Part shown: positions 46,902-56,822 of the stretch, piece by piece
How the letters are laid out: each line of letters begins with the position of its first letter
Numbering within the stretch: the stretch's first letter is position 1
Assembly: GCF_013366375.1 (NCBI RefSeq)
Contig: NZ_JABWMJ010000006.1
Coordinates: forward strand, 248,001-312,000
Source of the DNA: Rhizobacter koreensis
GTDB lineage: Bacteria > Pseudomonadota > Gammaproteobacteria > Burkholderiales > Burkholderiaceae_C
Direction of reading: 5' to 3'
Length of the DNA: 64,000 bases
Program-made: the position numbers and the translations under genes
The notes under the pieces: generated by a model
Databases searched by the model: none
What the model was told of the DNA's origin: nothing
Seen by the model: the letters and a program-made list of their open reading frames with translations, nothing else

Positions 46902-48652
46902 CCGCCGAGCCACGCCCGCCGCAGCGCGAGCGCCGCCGGCGTCGGGTCGGCTGCGGGCTTGAGCACGAGGCCGGCCGCCACCGAGGCGTGATCGGTGCCC
47001 GGAAGCGTCGCCGCGAGCTCGAGCACGCGCTGGTCGCGCGCGACCAGCAGCGTCGCGTCGCCGCTCGCCGGCCAGACGCGCAGCGCGTCGTCGAGGCGGC
47101 GCACGCGCCAGCCGCTGACCGCCAGCAGCTCGTCGCCCGCCGAGAGGCCGGCGCGCTCGCCGGCGCCGCCGCGCAGCACGTGGCTGATCTTCACGCCGGT
47201 GAGCGGGCTCTCGGCCACCCGCACACCCAGGCGCTGCGCGAGCGTCGCGGGCTGCAGGCGCCACTCGACGCCGATGCGCTCGAGCAGCGCGCGCAGCGGT
47301 AGCTCGCCGGTACCGTGCACCCAGGCGGCGAGCTCGTGGCCGTACGAGCGGCCGCCGACCTGCTCGAGCGCCGCCGCGATGTCGGCCTCGTCGATCGGGC
47401 CGCCGGCACTGGTCTGCCAGAGCCGCGTCATCACCGCGTCGAGGCTGCCGCGGCCTTCGGTGCGCAGCGTGAGGTCGAGCGCGAGCGCGACCAGCGCGCC
47501 CTTGGCGTAGTAGCTGATCGTCGCGTTGGGCGTGTTCTCGTCGGCCCGGTAGTACTTGACCCAGGCGTCGAAGCTCGCCTGCGCGACCGGCTGCAGCAGG
47601 CGGCCCGGCGTGCCGAGCACGCCGGCAACGTTCTTGGCGACGATTCCGAGGTAGCGCGTGGGGTCGACAAGGCCGCTCCTCAGCACGAACAGGTCGTCGT
47701 AGTACGACGTGAAGCCCTCGAAGAACCAGAGCAGCTCCGTGTAGTTCTCGCGCGTGTAGTCGAGCCGGGTGAAGTCGCGCGGCCGCAGCCGCTTGACGTT
47801 CCAGGTGTGGAAGTACTCGTGGCTGACGAGCCCGAGCAGCCCGACGTAGCCGTCGGCGCTCGCCGCCGCGTCGGCGCCGCGCCGCGGCAGGTCGCGGCGC
47901 GGCACCAGCAGCGCGGTGCTGGCGCGGTGCTCGAGCCCGCCATGGCCGTCGTCGACCGCATTGACGAGGAAGAGGTAGCGCTCGAACGGCGCCACCGCGG
48001 CCTCGCCATGCCAGAACGCGATCTCGGTCTCGCAGATGCGCCGGGTGTCCTCGAGGAGCTTCTCGCCGTCGAAGTCGGGCCAGGCGCCGGCGACCACCAT
48101 CTCGTGAGGAATGCCGCGCGCGACGAAGCTGCCGCGCCAGAACCGGCCGAGCTCGACCGGATGGTCGACCAGCTCGTCGTAGTCGCCGGCGCGATACGCG
48201 CTGCCGCCCTTGGGGATCGGCGCCGGGCGCAGCGTGGTCGCGACCTGCCAGCCTGCAGGCAGTGCGCCGATCTCGAGACGATGCTCGTCGTTCTCGCGGC
48301 CTTCGACCCGCAGACACACGCTGGTGCCGTTGAAGAAGCCGCGATCGGCGTCAAGAAAGGCCGCGCGCACCGAGGTGTCGAACGCGTAGACGCGATACGT
48401 CAGGACCAGCGGCGTCGCCGGGTCGCAGGTCGCGATCCAGGTCGCCTTGTCGAGCTGGCGCAGCGGCACGGCGACGCCGCGCTGGGTGGCGATCAGCGCC
48501 GAGACATGGCGGCCGAACTCGCGGATCAGGTAGCTGCCCGGGATCCACGCCGGCATCGAGACGCGCTGCTCGCGCGCCGGAGTCGAGACGCTCAGCGCGA
48601 CGCCGAACTGGTGCGCGTGGACGTCGGCGACGTCGATGCGGTAGCTGATCAT
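46898..48652 (-). CDS. M61-family glycyl aminopeptidase with PDZ domain
   Basis: Zinc peptidase of 584 aa. The N-terminal beta domain carries [17 protein letters not shown]. The zinc motif is HEYFH (about residues 277-281) in [16 protein letters not shown], with the downstream Glu in [18 protein letters not shown] domain follows near residues 480-560 ([22 protein letters not shown]). There is no signal peptide, so it is probably cytosolic. Family members prefer N-terminal Gly or Ala. It overlaps the DUF3108 gene downstream. Confidence 0.92.
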   Translation of the reverse strand: MISYRIDVADVHAHQFGVALSVSTPAREQRVSMPAWIPGSYLIREFGRHVSALIATQRGVAVPLRQLDKATWIATCDPATPLVLTYRVYAFDTSVRAAFLDADRGFFNGTSVCLRVEGRENDEHRLEIGALPAGWQVATTLRPAPIPKGGSAYRAGDYDELVDHPVELGRFWRGSFVARGIPHEMVVAGAWPDFDGEKLLEDTRRICETEIAFWHGEAAVAPFERYLFLVNAVDDGHGGLEHRASTALLVPRRDLPRRGADAAASADGYVGLLGLVSHEYFHTWNVKRLRPRDFTRLDYTRENYTELLWFFEGFTSYYDDLFVLRSGLVDPTRYLGIVAKNVAGVLGTPGRLLQPVAQASFDAWVKYYRADENTPNATISYYAKGALVALALDLTLRTEGRGSLDAVMTRLWQTSAGGPIDEADIAAALEQVGGRSYGHELAAWVHGTGELPLRALLERIGVEWRLQPATLAQRLGVRVAESPLTGVKISHVLRGGAGERAGLSAGDELLAVSGWRVRRLDDALRVWPASGDATLLVARDQRVLELAATLPGTDHASVAAGLVLKPAADPTPAALALRRAWLGG

Positions 48653-48948
48653 GAGGGGGATGTGGTTGCGTGCGATCGTGGCCGATACGCCGCGGCGCGG
48701 TGATCGTGCCGGACCGGCGACTTCGCAGCGGTTCGGCGCGTGGCCCGCGCGGGATGCGGCGATGACGGCAGCACGGGGTCGCGTGGTCGCAGTCGGCGGC
48801 AGGGAAAGGGCCGGGCCATTCTAGAAGTCGGTCGCCGCGGCGGCCGGCCGCCGGTCGTTCGGCCCTGCCCGCGGCCGGGCCCGACGCGGCGGTTCCCCAG
48901 CGGCTCAAGCGCGGGCCACCACCGAAGCCGCGCCCGCGTCGCGCGCGA

Positions 48949-50058
48949 TCAGCGCTGCCGCTCCTCCACCGGCTTGGGCGCATCGACCGGTTCCGGGCTC
49001 GTCATCCGGCGCCGCCACATCTTGACGAGCGCATCGGTGACCGCGAGCAGCAGCGGCCCGAGGATGATCCCGGAGGCGCCCAACAGCACCAGCCCGCCGA
49101 GCACCGAGACGAACACCGGCACCGCGTGCAGCCGGATGCGGTCCTTCACGACGAGCGGGTAGACCAGGTTGTCGGCGAGGCCGATCACGATGGTGCCGAA
49201 CGCCGCCAGCATCGCCGCGTCGCACCAGCGGCCCTGCATGGCCAGGAAACCCGCGACCGGCAGCCAGACGATCGCGGCGCCGAGCACCGGGAGCACCGAC
49301 AGCACGCCCATCACCGCGCCCCACAGCACCGGCGCCGGCAGGTCGAGCCACCAGAACGCGAGCCCGCCGAGCACGCCCTGCAGCACGGCGACGCCCATGG
49401 TTCCCCAGAAGGTGGCATGCACGGTGTCGGCGGTCACGTCGAACAGCTCGCGCGACTCGGGCTTGGTGAGCGGCAGGAAGCGCTCGACGGTCGCGAGCAC
49501 GCGCACCCGGTCGCGCAGGAAGTAGAACAGGATGAACACCATGATCAGCCAGCCGGTCACCGCGGCGACCGAGCCGGTCAGCACGCTGCGCAGCACGCGC
49601 GCGGCGCCGCCGGTGAGGTCGCCGAGGATCGCCTTGACGTCGAAGCGGCGGTTCACGTTCTCGACCAGCGACGCGAGCTGCGGGTGCTTGGCGAGCGACT
49701 CCTGCCACATGCGCGTGGCCTCGCCGCCGCGCAGGCGCTCGAGGGCGTCGGCCGACTCGATGAGCAGCTCGGACGCGACCAGGGCGAACGGCAGCGCCAC
49801 CAGCAGCGCCACCAGCACGGTCGCGAGCGCCGCCGCGAGCCACGGTCGCTCGATCCGTGCTTCGAGGCGGCGATGGAGCGGCCGCACCACGATCGCCAGC
49901 ACCATCGCCCAGAGGATCGGCGCCAGCAGCGGGAAGACCACCGCGACGCAGAGGCCCACCCCGAGCAGCGCGAGCGCCGCGAAGCCCGCCGAGCGGACCT
50001 GCGGCCGGCTCTCGGTCGCCGGCTTCGCGGCTTCGCCGTCCGCGGCGTCAGCGTCCAT
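48949..50058 (-). CDS. AI-2E family transporter (PerM type)
   Basis: A 369-aa inner-membrane protein with about eight hydrophobic helices. Conserved parts are [37 protein letters not shown] and the C-terminal [23 protein letters not shown]; the central [24 protein letters not shown] is typical. Start ATG 50058 removes 29 upstream codons of shadow sequence. Named after the E. coli AI-2 exporter, many homologues have other or unknown substrates. It overlaps the sugar dehydrogenase gene by 11 bases. The 296-base gap toward the M61 gene shows nothing. Confidence 0.87.
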   Translation of the reverse strand: MDADAADGEAAKPATESRPQVRSAGFAALALLGVGLCVAVVFPLLAPILWAMVLAIVVRPLHRRLEARIERPWLAAALATVLVALLVALPFALVASELLIESADALERLRGGEATRMWQESLAKHPQLASLVENVNRRFDVKAILGDLTGGAARVLRSVLTGSVAAVTGWLIMVFILFYFLRDRVRVLATVERFLPLTKPESRELFDVTADTVHATFWGTMGVAVLQGVLGGLAFWWLDLPAPVLWGAVMGVLSVLPVLGAAIVWLPVAGFLAMQGRWCDAAMLAAFGTIVIGLADNLVYPLVVKDRIRLHAVPVFVSVLGGLVLLGASGIILGPLLLAVTDALVKMWRRRMTSPEPVDAPKPVEERQR

Positions 50059-51454
50059 GCGAGGCGGTGCTTGCCGGTCGGGCCGCTGACGATGCCACCG
50101 CGGGCGCCGACGTGCTCGCTGCAGGGTCCGCGGCGATGGCGGCACTCGCCCCCGCCCCAGCCGCTGCGGTCACCCGCCACACCGTGTTGCCGACGTCGTC
50201 GGCGACCAGCAGCGCGCCGCGCCTGTCGATCGCGACGCCGACCGGGCGCCCCTGGGCCTTCTCGTCGGCGTCGACGAAGCCGGTCAGCACGTCGATCGGC
50301 TGCCCGGTCGGCTTGCCAGCCGCGAACGGCACGAAGACGACCTTGTAGCCGCTCAGGGGCTTGCGGTTCCAGGAGCCGTGCAGGCCGACGAACATGCCGC
50401 GCTGCAACGGCGCCGGCAGCGCCGCGCCTTCGGCGGTCGCGAGGCCGAGCGGCGCGACGTGGGTGCCGAGCGCGAAGTCGGGCTTGACGGCACGCGCGAC
50501 GAGGTCGGGCCGGGGCGGCTCGACGCGGGCGTCGACGTGCTGGCCCCAGTAGCTGTACGGCCAGCCGTAGAACGCGCCGTCCTTCACCGACGTGAGGTAG
50601 TCGGGGACCAGATCGCTGCCGATCTCGTCGCGCTCGTTGACCACCGTGAAGAGCGCGCCGCTCTCCGGCTCCCACGCCAGCCCGTTCGGGTTGCGCAGGC
50701 CGCTCGCGAACAGGCGCTTGGTGCCGGCCTTCGGGTCGACTTCCCAGATCGCGGCACGACCGTCCTCGTTGGCGAGGCCGTTCTCGCCGACGTTGCTGTT
50801 GGACCCGACCGTCGCGTAGAGCCTGCTGCCGTCCCTGCTGGCGATGACGTTCTTGGTCCAGTGGTGGTTGATCGGCCCGCCCGGGAGGTCGACCACCTTG
50901 CTGCCCGGGCCGGCGAGGCGCAGCGCGCCCGGCTCGTAAGCAAAGCGGACGATTGCGTCGGCGTTCGCCACGTAGAGGTCGTTGCCGACCAGCGCCATCC
51001 CGAACGGGGACATCAGGTTTTCGAGAAACACGCTCTTCACCTCGGCGACACCGTCGCCGTCGGCGTCGCGCAGCAGGGTGATGCGGTTCGGGCTCGGCAC
51101 GCCGGCGCCGGCGCGCTCCATCACCTTCTTCATGATCCACGCCTTGAAGCCGCCACCCTCCTTCGGCGGCGCGTTCGACTCGGCCACGAGCACGTCGCCG
51201 TTCGGCAGCACGTGCAGCCAGCGCGGGTGGACGAGGCCGGTCGCCAGCGCGTTGACCTGGAGCCCGGCCGCGGGGACGGGCTTGCCGCCCTGGGGCCAGC
51301 CGACGGCGGGGGCGATGTCGACGGTCGGGATCAGCCGCCGGGTCGGCGCCGGCAGGGTGGGGTCCGGGCCGATGCTGCTGCTCCACGGCAGCTTCGACGA
51401 TTCGGCGCAGCCGGCGAGCGCCAGGGCAGCGAGCAGGATCAGGGGGCGGTTCAT
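50048..51454 (-). CDS. PQQ-dependent sugar dehydrogenase-like lipoprotein
   Basis: A 468-aa beta-propeller protein exported as a lipoprotein: the lipobox is LALAGC with Cys16. The propeller repeats contain the sorbosone/aldose dehydrogenase motifs [49 protein letters not shown] and [13 protein letters not shown]. The catalytic-type His lies in INHHW. It likely oxidises a sugar in the periplasm using PQQ. A low-complexity Ala/Ser tail of about 40 residues follows the propeller. It is co-directional with the AI-2E gene, which overlaps its 3' end. Confidence 0.87.
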   Translation of the reverse strand: MNRPLILLAALALAGCAESSKLPWSSSIGPDPTLPAPTRRLIPTVDIAPAVGWPQGGKPVPAAGLQVNALATGLVHPRWLHVLPNGDVLVAESNAPPKEGGGFKAWIMKKVMERAGAGVPSPNRITLLRDADGDGVAEVKSVFLENLMSPFGMALVGNDLYVANADAIVRFAYEPGALRLAGPGSKVVDLPGGPINHHWTKNVIASRDGSRLYATVGSNSNVGENGLANEDGRAAIWEVDPKAGTKRLFASGLRNPNGLAWEPESGALFTVVNERDEIGSDLVPDYLTSVKDGAFYGWPYSYWGQHVDARVEPPRPDLVARAVKPDFALGTHVAPLGLATAEGAALPAPLQRGMFVGLHGSWNRKPLSGYKVVFVPFAAGKPTGQPIDVLTGFVDADEKAQGRPVGVAIDRRGALLVADDVGNTVWRVTAAAGAGASAAIAADPAASTSAPAVASSAARPASTASHGR

Positions 51455-51546
51455 CTCGGGCTCCAGACGCGGGACTCCCTCCGCTCGACCGGAGGACGAC
51501 GCAGGCTAGCGTGCGACGCCGGCACGGCGCGTCGGCGAGGGCCGCG

Positions 51547-51900
51547 TCAGCCCGCCGGACACCCGGACGCGACGAACGCCGGAACGCTGGTCCACACGAC
51601 CGCGAGCGCGCCGAGCAGCGCCGCGAGAGCCTGCACCCGCACCGAGAACACCAGCGGCTCGGCGCGCAGCGCGCGCCAGGCCTGCCAGGCCAGCGCGGCG
51701 ACCGCGACCAGCGCGAGCACACTGCCTCCGGCGAGCGCCCAGCGCAGCAGCGATGCGCCGAACAGGTCGCGCGTCGCCCAGCCGGCACGACAGCCGACCG
51801 GGACGGCGGCGTAGCTGTAGAAGAAATGCAGCGCCCAGACGCCGAACGGCGCGGCGACCACCGCGGTGCGCGCGAAGAAGCGGTCGCCGGCGCGATCCAT
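51547..51900 (-). CDS. Small membrane protein at the end of the cytochrome oxidase cluster
   Basis: A 117-aa protein with three hydrophobic helices (about 12-30, 50-72, 88-108) and a few conserved-looking residues: FGVWALHFFYSY, VGCRAGW and FVASGC. The start shares one base with the stop of the fused oxidase gene (TGATG). I know no function; its place suggests an assembly or accessory role in the oxidase. It is not one of the standard CtaG or SURF1 proteins. Confidence 0.7.
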   Translation of the reverse strand: MDRAGDRFFARTAVVAAPFGVWALHFFYSYAAVPVGCRAGWATRDLFGASLLRWALAGGSVLALVAVAALAWQAWRALRAEPLVFSVRVQALAALLGALAVVWTSVPAFVASGCPAG

Positions 51901-54419
51901 CAGAGCCAGGCCGCGACCGCGTACGGCACGAACGCGACGGCGAGCGCCTGCGCAGTGCTCGCGTGCCAGAGCAGCGCGACGTTCTCGAGCGTTGCACGCT
52001 GGCGCGGCGTGACGAGGCCGCACCCGATGCGCGCGCCCAGGTAGGCGGCGAAGAACAGCATCAGCACGACGTGAAAGCCGAGGTAGCTGAGCAGCGCGGC
52101 GACGGTGGCGCCCCAGGCGGTGGCGCGCGGCGCGAGCCCGGCACTCTGATGCGCGAGCAGCAGCGCGGCGAAGCCGGCCACGGCGGCGAGCGCGGCCGCG
52201 ACGAGCCAGCCGCCGCGCCAGCGCGACGGCGTCGCGCGCGCCGCGCCGCGCCCGGCCAGCGCGACGAACAGCGAGCTCGCGACGAACGCGGCGGCGCCGA
52301 GCGCTGTGGTGCCGAGCGGTGGCAGCGCGGCGCCCGGCGGCGGGCACACCGCCCCGCGCATCGCGACGTGGATGTGCGCGAACACGATCGAGGCGAGCAC
52401 CGTCGCGTCGACGACGACGAGGATCACGCTCGCCCACCACGAGTGCGAGCGCAGGCCGTGCGCGCCGACCGGAACGCTGACCCCTTCGCCGACGCTGGCG
52501 CTGGCGAGGCCCGGGTCGCGGTCGCTGTGCCAGAGCCACATCAGCGTGGTGACGATCGCGAGCACCCCGAACGCGAACGCGGTGACCATCCACTTCACCG
52601 TCAGCAGCAGGAAGAAGCCCGCCGTGCCGAGCGCGGCCAGCACCGGCAGCCAGCTGTCGCGCGGCAGCACGATGAGGTGCGAGAGGCGCGCCGCCGCCGG
52701 GCTGGTGACCAGCGTCTCGCGCAGGCCGGTCGGCGTGCCTGGCAGCCAGTGCGCGCCGGCGACCACCTCCTCGCTGAGCGTCGGCCGGTCCCAGAGCGGG
52801 TAGCGCGACGTCACCTGCGGCACGCTGCGCGTCGCGTAGTCCTCGGACGGAATCCACTCGAGCGTGCCGGCGTTCCACGGGTTGCCGTGCGGCCGCTCCG
52901 GCCGGCGCAGCGTGCGCGCGAGATCGAACGCGAGCAGCGCGAAGCCGGCGCCGAGCGCGACCGCGCCGAGCGACGAAACGAGGTTGACCGCTTCCAGGCC
53001 GACCCAGGCGTCGTAGGTGTAGACGCGGCGCGGCATGCCCAGGAGGCCCGCGATGTGCAGCGGGAAGAAGGTGACGTGGAAACCGCCGAACACGAGCCCG
53101 AACACCCAGCGACCCAGCCGCTCCGACAGCGGATGGCCGCCGAGCAGCGGCAGCCAGTAGTAGAGCGCGGCGAGCAGCGGCATGACGACGCCGCCGATCA
53201 GCACGTAGTGCAGGTGCGCGACGACGAAGTAGGTGTCGTGCGCCTGCCAGTCGAACGGCACCATCGCGACCATCACGCCGGTGAGACCGCCGATCACGAA
53301 GGTGAACAGGAACCCGAGCACGAACAGCGTCGGCGTGTTGACGCGTGCGCGGCCGCGCCAGAGCGTCGCGATCCACGCGAACACCTGCAGCCCGGCGGGC
53401 ACCGCAACCGACAGGCTCGCCGCCGAGATCAGCATCGCCGAGAGCGGACCGATGCCGGCGGTGAACATGTGGTGCGCCCACAGCGCGAAGCTGATGACGC
53501 CGGTGCCGACCAGCGCGGCGACGATGGCGCCGTGGCCGGCGAGCGGCTTGCCGACCAGTGCCGGCAGCATCGCCGAGACCATGCCCGCCGCCGGCAGGAA
53601 GATGATGTAGACCTCCGGGTGGCCGAAGAACCAGAACAGGTGCTGCCAGAGCAGCGGGTCGCCGCCACGCTCGGCGACGAAGAACGGCCAGTCGAACGCG
53701 CGCTCCATCTCGAGCAGCGCAGTGCCCGCGATCACCGCCGGGAAGGCGAACACGATCATCAGACCGACGACCAGCATGGCCCACGCGTAGACCGGCATCT
53801 TCGCCAGCGACATGCCCGGCGCGCGCGTCATCAGGATGCCGACGATCAGCTCGATCGCGCCGGCGATCGCGCTGATCTCGATGAAGCCGATGCCGAGCAG
53901 CCAGAAGTCGGCGTTGAGCCCCGGCGAGTGCACCCGGCTGGTGAGCGGCGGATACATGAACCAGCCGCCGTCGGGCGCGAGGCCGAAGAAGAGCGTGCAG
54001 AAGAACGCGAGGCCGCCGAACGCGTAGGCCCAGTACGCGTACGCCGAAAGACGCGGGAACGGCAGGTCGCGCGCGCCCAGCATGTTGGGCAGCAGGTAGA
54101 CCGCGAACGCCTCGACCACCGGCACCGCGAACAGGAACATCATCACCGTGCCGTGCATGGTGAAGACCTGGTTGTAGGTGTCGGGCGCGAGCAGGGTGTT
54201 GCCCGGCACCGCGAGCTGCGCGCGCATCAGGAGGCCCAGCACGCCGGCGAGCACCAGGAACAGCAGCGCGGTCCCGATGTACAGCTTGCCGATGTAGGTG
54301 TTGTTGACCGCGCGCGGGCGGCGCCAGCCCGTCGGCATCAACCAGGCGCGCTCGAGCGCCTCGCGCTCGCCGGACGGGCGCGGCAGGCGGTTCGGCAGTG
54401 CGGCGTCGTCGGCGCTCAC
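51900..54419 (-). CDS. Fused cytochrome c oxidase subunit I + III
   Basis: An 839-aa polytopic protein. The first 560 residues are subunit I: heme and CuB ligands are in FTMHGTVMMF, WFFGHPEVYIIFLPAAG, WAHHMFTAG and VVAHLHYVLIGG, and the GHPEV glutamate marks the A1 type. The last 230 residues are a subunit III-like bundle of five to seven helices. Such I-III fusions are known in caa3-type oxidases. Start is GTG 54419, overlapping the subunit II stop by four bases; the frame upstream of it is antisense-like shadow. Confidence 0.93.
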   Translation of the reverse strand: MSADDAALPNRLPRPSGEREALERAWLMPTGWRRPRAVNNTYIGKLYIGTALLFLVLAGVLGLLMRAQLAVPGNTLLAPDTYNQVFTMHGTVMMFLFAVPVVEAFAVYLLPNMLGARDLPFPRLSAYAYWAYAFGGLAFFCTLFFGLAPDGGWFMYPPLTSRVHSPGLNADFWLLGIGFIEISAIAGAIELIVGILMTRAPGMSLAKMPVYAWAMLVVGLMIVFAFPAVIAGTALLEMERAFDWPFFVAERGGDPLLWQHLFWFFGHPEVYIIFLPAAGMVSAMLPALVGKPLAGHGAIVAALVGTGVISFALWAHHMFTAGIGPLSAMLISAASLSVAVPAGLQVFAWIATLWRGRARVNTPTLFVLGFLFTFVIGGLTGVMVAMVPFDWQAHDTYFVVAHLHYVLIGGVVMPLLAALYYWLPLLGGHPLSERLGRWVFGLVFGGFHVTFFPLHIAGLLGMPRRVYTYDAWVGLEAVNLVSSLGAVALGAGFALLAFDLARTLRRPERPHGNPWNAGTLEWIPSEDYATRSVPQVTSRYPLWDRPTLSEEVVAGAHWLPGTPTGLRETLVTSPAAARLSHLIVLPRDSWLPVLAALGTAGFFLLLTVKWMVTAFAFGVLAIVTTLMWLWHSDRDPGLASASVGEGVSVPVGAHGLRSHSWWASVILVVVDATVLASIVFAHIHVAMRGAVCPPPGAALPPLGTTALGAAAFVASSLFVALAGRGAARATPSRWRGGWLVAAALAAVAGFAALLLAHQSAGLAPRATAWGATVAALLSYLGFHVVLMLFFAAYLGARIGCGLVTPRQRATLENVALLWHASTAQALAVAFVPYAVAAWL

Positions 54420-55336
54420 CGCAGCGTCTCCAGATAGGCCGCGAGCGCGTCGACCGTCGCCGCATCGGCGCCGTCGAGCGCCGGCATGTGGGCGCCCGGC
54501 TTGAGCGCCTGCACGCCGGTGATCCAGCGCCCGAACGCGCCGGGCTCGTTGCGCAGCACGCCGGCGCCGAGGTGGAGCCGGCTCGCGACGTGGGTGAGAT
54601 CGGGGCCGACGGTGCGTGCCTCGGAGACGCCGCGCACCGTGTGGCAGGCGGCGCAGCCGCGCTCGGCGAACGCGACGCGGCCGCGCGCGGCGGCGCCGGC
54701 GGGCTCGCCCGCGTCGACGGCCTGGCCCGCGAGCCAGCGGTCGAACGCCGCCGGCTCCTCGGCGACCACGTGCAACGTCATGCGCGCGTGCTGGGTGCCG
54801 CAGAACTCGGCGCACGGGCCGCGGTAGACGCCGGGCCGCACGGCGTCGATCGAGACGTGGTGCAGGCGCCCGGGCACCAGGTCGACCTTGCCGCCGAGCT
54901 CGGGCACCCAGAAGCTGTGGATCACGTCGGCGCTCGCGAGCGCAAGGCGCACCGGCCGGCCGACCGGCAGGCGCAGCTCGTTGGCGACGGCGACGCTGCG
55001 GCCGCTCGCCGGGTCGACGTAGCGGATCTCCCACCACCAGAGGCGGCCGGTCACCGAGACGACGAGCGCGTTCGGCGCGAGCGCCGCGCTCGCGGCGTCG
55101 GTGCGCCAGGTCCCGTAGAGCAGCAGCGCGCTCAGCACCCCGATCGGCATGACGAGCCCGCCGCCGACGATCCAGGCGGCGACCGGCACGTCGCGGCGGC
55201 GCCGGCGCAGCGCGAGCGCGGCGCAGGCGAGCGTGACCAGCGCGACGAGCGTCGTCAGGCCGATGAGCAGCCAGGTCATCTCCGTGAGCCGCGCAGCTTG
55301 CAGGCTCGCCGGCGCGAAGACCGACGCCGGGTTCAT
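54416..55336 (-). CDS. Cytochrome c oxidase subunit II with C-terminal cytochrome c
   Basis: A 306-aa caa3-type subunit II from ATG 55336. Two membrane helices (about 20-42, 52-75) precede the cupredoxin domain; the CuA ligands are in GPCAEFCGTQHARM with an upstream His in VIHSFWVPEL. A class I cytochrome c domain follows, heme site CAACH and axial Met in AHMPALDG. The tail lets the oxidase take electrons directly from soluble cytochromes. Overlap with the fused subunit I gene shows one transcript. Confidence 0.94.
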   Translation of the reverse strand: MNPASVFAPASLQAARLTEMTWLLIGLTTLVALVTLACAALALRRRRRDVPVAAWIVGGGLVMPIGVLSALLLYGTWRTDAASAALAPNALVVSVTGRLWWWEIRYVDPASGRSVAVANELRLPVGRPVRLALASADVIHSFWVPELGGKVDLVPGRLHHVSIDAVRPGVYRGPCAEFCGTQHARMTLHVVAEEPAAFDRWLAGQAVDAGEPAGAAARGRVAFAERGCAACHTVRGVSEARTVGPDLTHVASRLHLGAGVLRNEPGAFGRWITGVQALKPGAHMPALDGADAATVDALAAYLETLR

Positions 55337-55773
55337 CGCAGGCTCATCAGGTAGGCCGCGATGTCGCGCGCATCGCGCGGCGAGACGCCCATGTCCGGCA
55401 TCGGCGTGCCCGGCACCAGGGCCTGCGGCGACTCGATCCAGGCGATCAGGTTGGCGGGCAGGTTGGGCACCTCGCCGGCGATGTAGCTGCGCCGGCCGAA
55501 CGCGGCGAGCGTCGGGCCGGCGGCGCCTTCGGACGCCGGCACTTCGGGGATCGCGTGGCAGCTTCCGCACTGGTACTGCGCGAGCAGCGCCTGGCCGCGC
55601 GTCGGGTCGGCTTCGGGGACTTGCGTGAACCGTGCGTCGGCGAGCGGACGGCGCTCGCAACCGGCGAGGCCGGCAAGCGCCGCCGCCGCGAGCAGCGCCG
55701 CGAGCGCGCGCGAGCGGCAAGAATGCGGCGTCACGCGGCCGCGCACCGGCGAGCGGCGTGGCGGCACGGCCAT
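55333..55773 (-). CDS. Membrane-anchored monoheme cytochrome c (lipoprotein)
   Basis: A 146-aa class I cytochrome c. A basic N-terminus leads to a hydrophobic stretch and lipobox LAGC (about Cys39), so it is probably a periplasm-facing lipoprotein. The heme site is CGSCHAIP and the axial Met is in PGTPMPDMGVS. The stop overlaps the subunit II start by ATGA. It likely delivers electrons to the oxidase. Confidence 0.88.
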   Translation of the reverse strand: MAVPPRRSPVRGRVTPHSCRSRALAALLAAAALAGLAGCERRPLADARFTQVPEADPTRGQALLAQYQCGSCHAIPEVPASEGAAGPTLAAFGRRSYIAGEVPNLPANLIAWIESPQALVPGTPMPDMGVSPRDARDIAAYLMSLR

Positions 55774-55831
55774 GACGCGCCGCGCCCTCCGTCCGTCGAC
55801 CGACCTGCTCCGCGCCTGGAAATGACCGCCA

Positions 55832-56671
55832 ATGAAGACTCTTCTGATCGTTCTGGCGGCGGGCGCCGCCCTCGGGTTCGGTACCGCCGCGGCGGTGGTG
55901 TACGGCGGACTCTATGACATCAGCGCGACGACGGCGCACACGCAGAGCGTCTACTCGCTGCTCGAGACCACGATGCGCCGGTCGGTGCAGCTGCGCGCGC
56001 GCGACATCGCGGTGCCCGACCTGACCGCGCCGGCGGTGGTCGCGCGCGGCGCCGCATGCTTTCGCGAGCACTGCGTGCAGTGCCACGGCGCGCCCGGCGT
56101 GGCGCCCGGCGCCGTCGGCAAGAGCATGCAGCCGCTACCGGGTTCGCTGATCGACGCCGCACGCCACTGGCGCCCGGCCGAGGTCTACTGGATCACCCGC
56201 AACGGCATCAAGATGAGCGGCATGCCGGCGTGGGCGCTGCGCCTTGCCGACGACGACATCTGGGCGACCGTGGCGTTCGTCGAGCGCCTGCCGCTGCTGT
56301 CGCCGAGCGCCTACGCCGCCGCGGTCGCGGAGCCCGCGCGCTGCGAGGAAAGCGAAGGCAGTGCGACCGCCTCGACGCCGTCGACGCCGACCAGCCGCGA
56401 CGACGCCGCGCGCATCGCGCTGCAGCAGTACGCCTGTACCGCCTGCCACGTGGTGCCCGGCATCGCCGGGTCGAATCTGCAGGTCGGGCCGCCGCTCGCC
56501 GGCCTTGCCCGCCGCAGCCTGCTTGCGGGCGGTCTTCCGAACACGTCCGAGAACCTGGTGCGCTGGATCCGCGATCCGCGCGGCATCGACCCGCGCACCG
56601 CGATGCCCAACCTCGGCGTCGGCGAGGCGCACGCGCGCCTCATGGCGGACTATCTGCTCGGCTTGCGCTGA
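55832..56671 (+). CDS. Diheme cytochrome c
   Basis: A 279-aa protein with an N-terminal membrane anchor or uncleaved signal (LLIVLAAGAALGFGTAAAVVYGG) and two class I cytochrome c domains. Heme sites are CVQCH (about residue 83) and CTACH (about residue 203); axial Met residues lie in MSGMPAWA and RTAMPNLG. It is transcribed away from the oxidase operon from a 58-base divergent gap, which must hold both promoters. Likely an alternative electron donor to the oxidase. Confidence 0.88.
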   Translation: MKTLLIVLAAGAALGFGTAAAVVYGGLYDISATTAHTQSVYSLLETTMRRSVQLRARDIAVPDLTAPAVVARGAACFREHCVQCHGAPGVAPGAVGKSMQPLPGSLIDAARHWRPAEVYWITRNGIKMSGMPAWALRLADDDIWATVAFVERLPLLSPSAYAAAVAEPARCEESEGSATASTPSTPTSRDDAARIALQQYACTACHVVPGIAGSNLQVGPPLAGLARRSLLAGGLPNTSENLVRWIRDPRGIDPRTAMPNLGVGEAHARLMADYLLGLR

Positions 56672-56822
56672 ACGCCCAGGTCGCCGGCTCAGCAGCCTCG
56701 GCGCTCGGCAAGGCCGCAGCCGACGAGGGTGACGTGCACTGCCCGTCGGGCAGGGGCGCCACGGCGTCGGCGCGGCGCCAACGGTCGCTGCAGCGCTGCC
56801 TGGCGCTGACGCGGCGCCGGCG

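Noticed and set aside
51753..54437. Plus-strand open frame of 894 codons opposite the fused oxidase gene
   Set aside because: Highly charged, Arg/Glu/His-rich reverse reading of membrane-helix codons.
56739..56753. 6-bp hairpin CTGCCC-GTC-GGGCAG between cytochrome and dsbC genes
   Set aside because: Too short for a confident terminator in GC-rich DNA, and it lacks a T-run on either strand.
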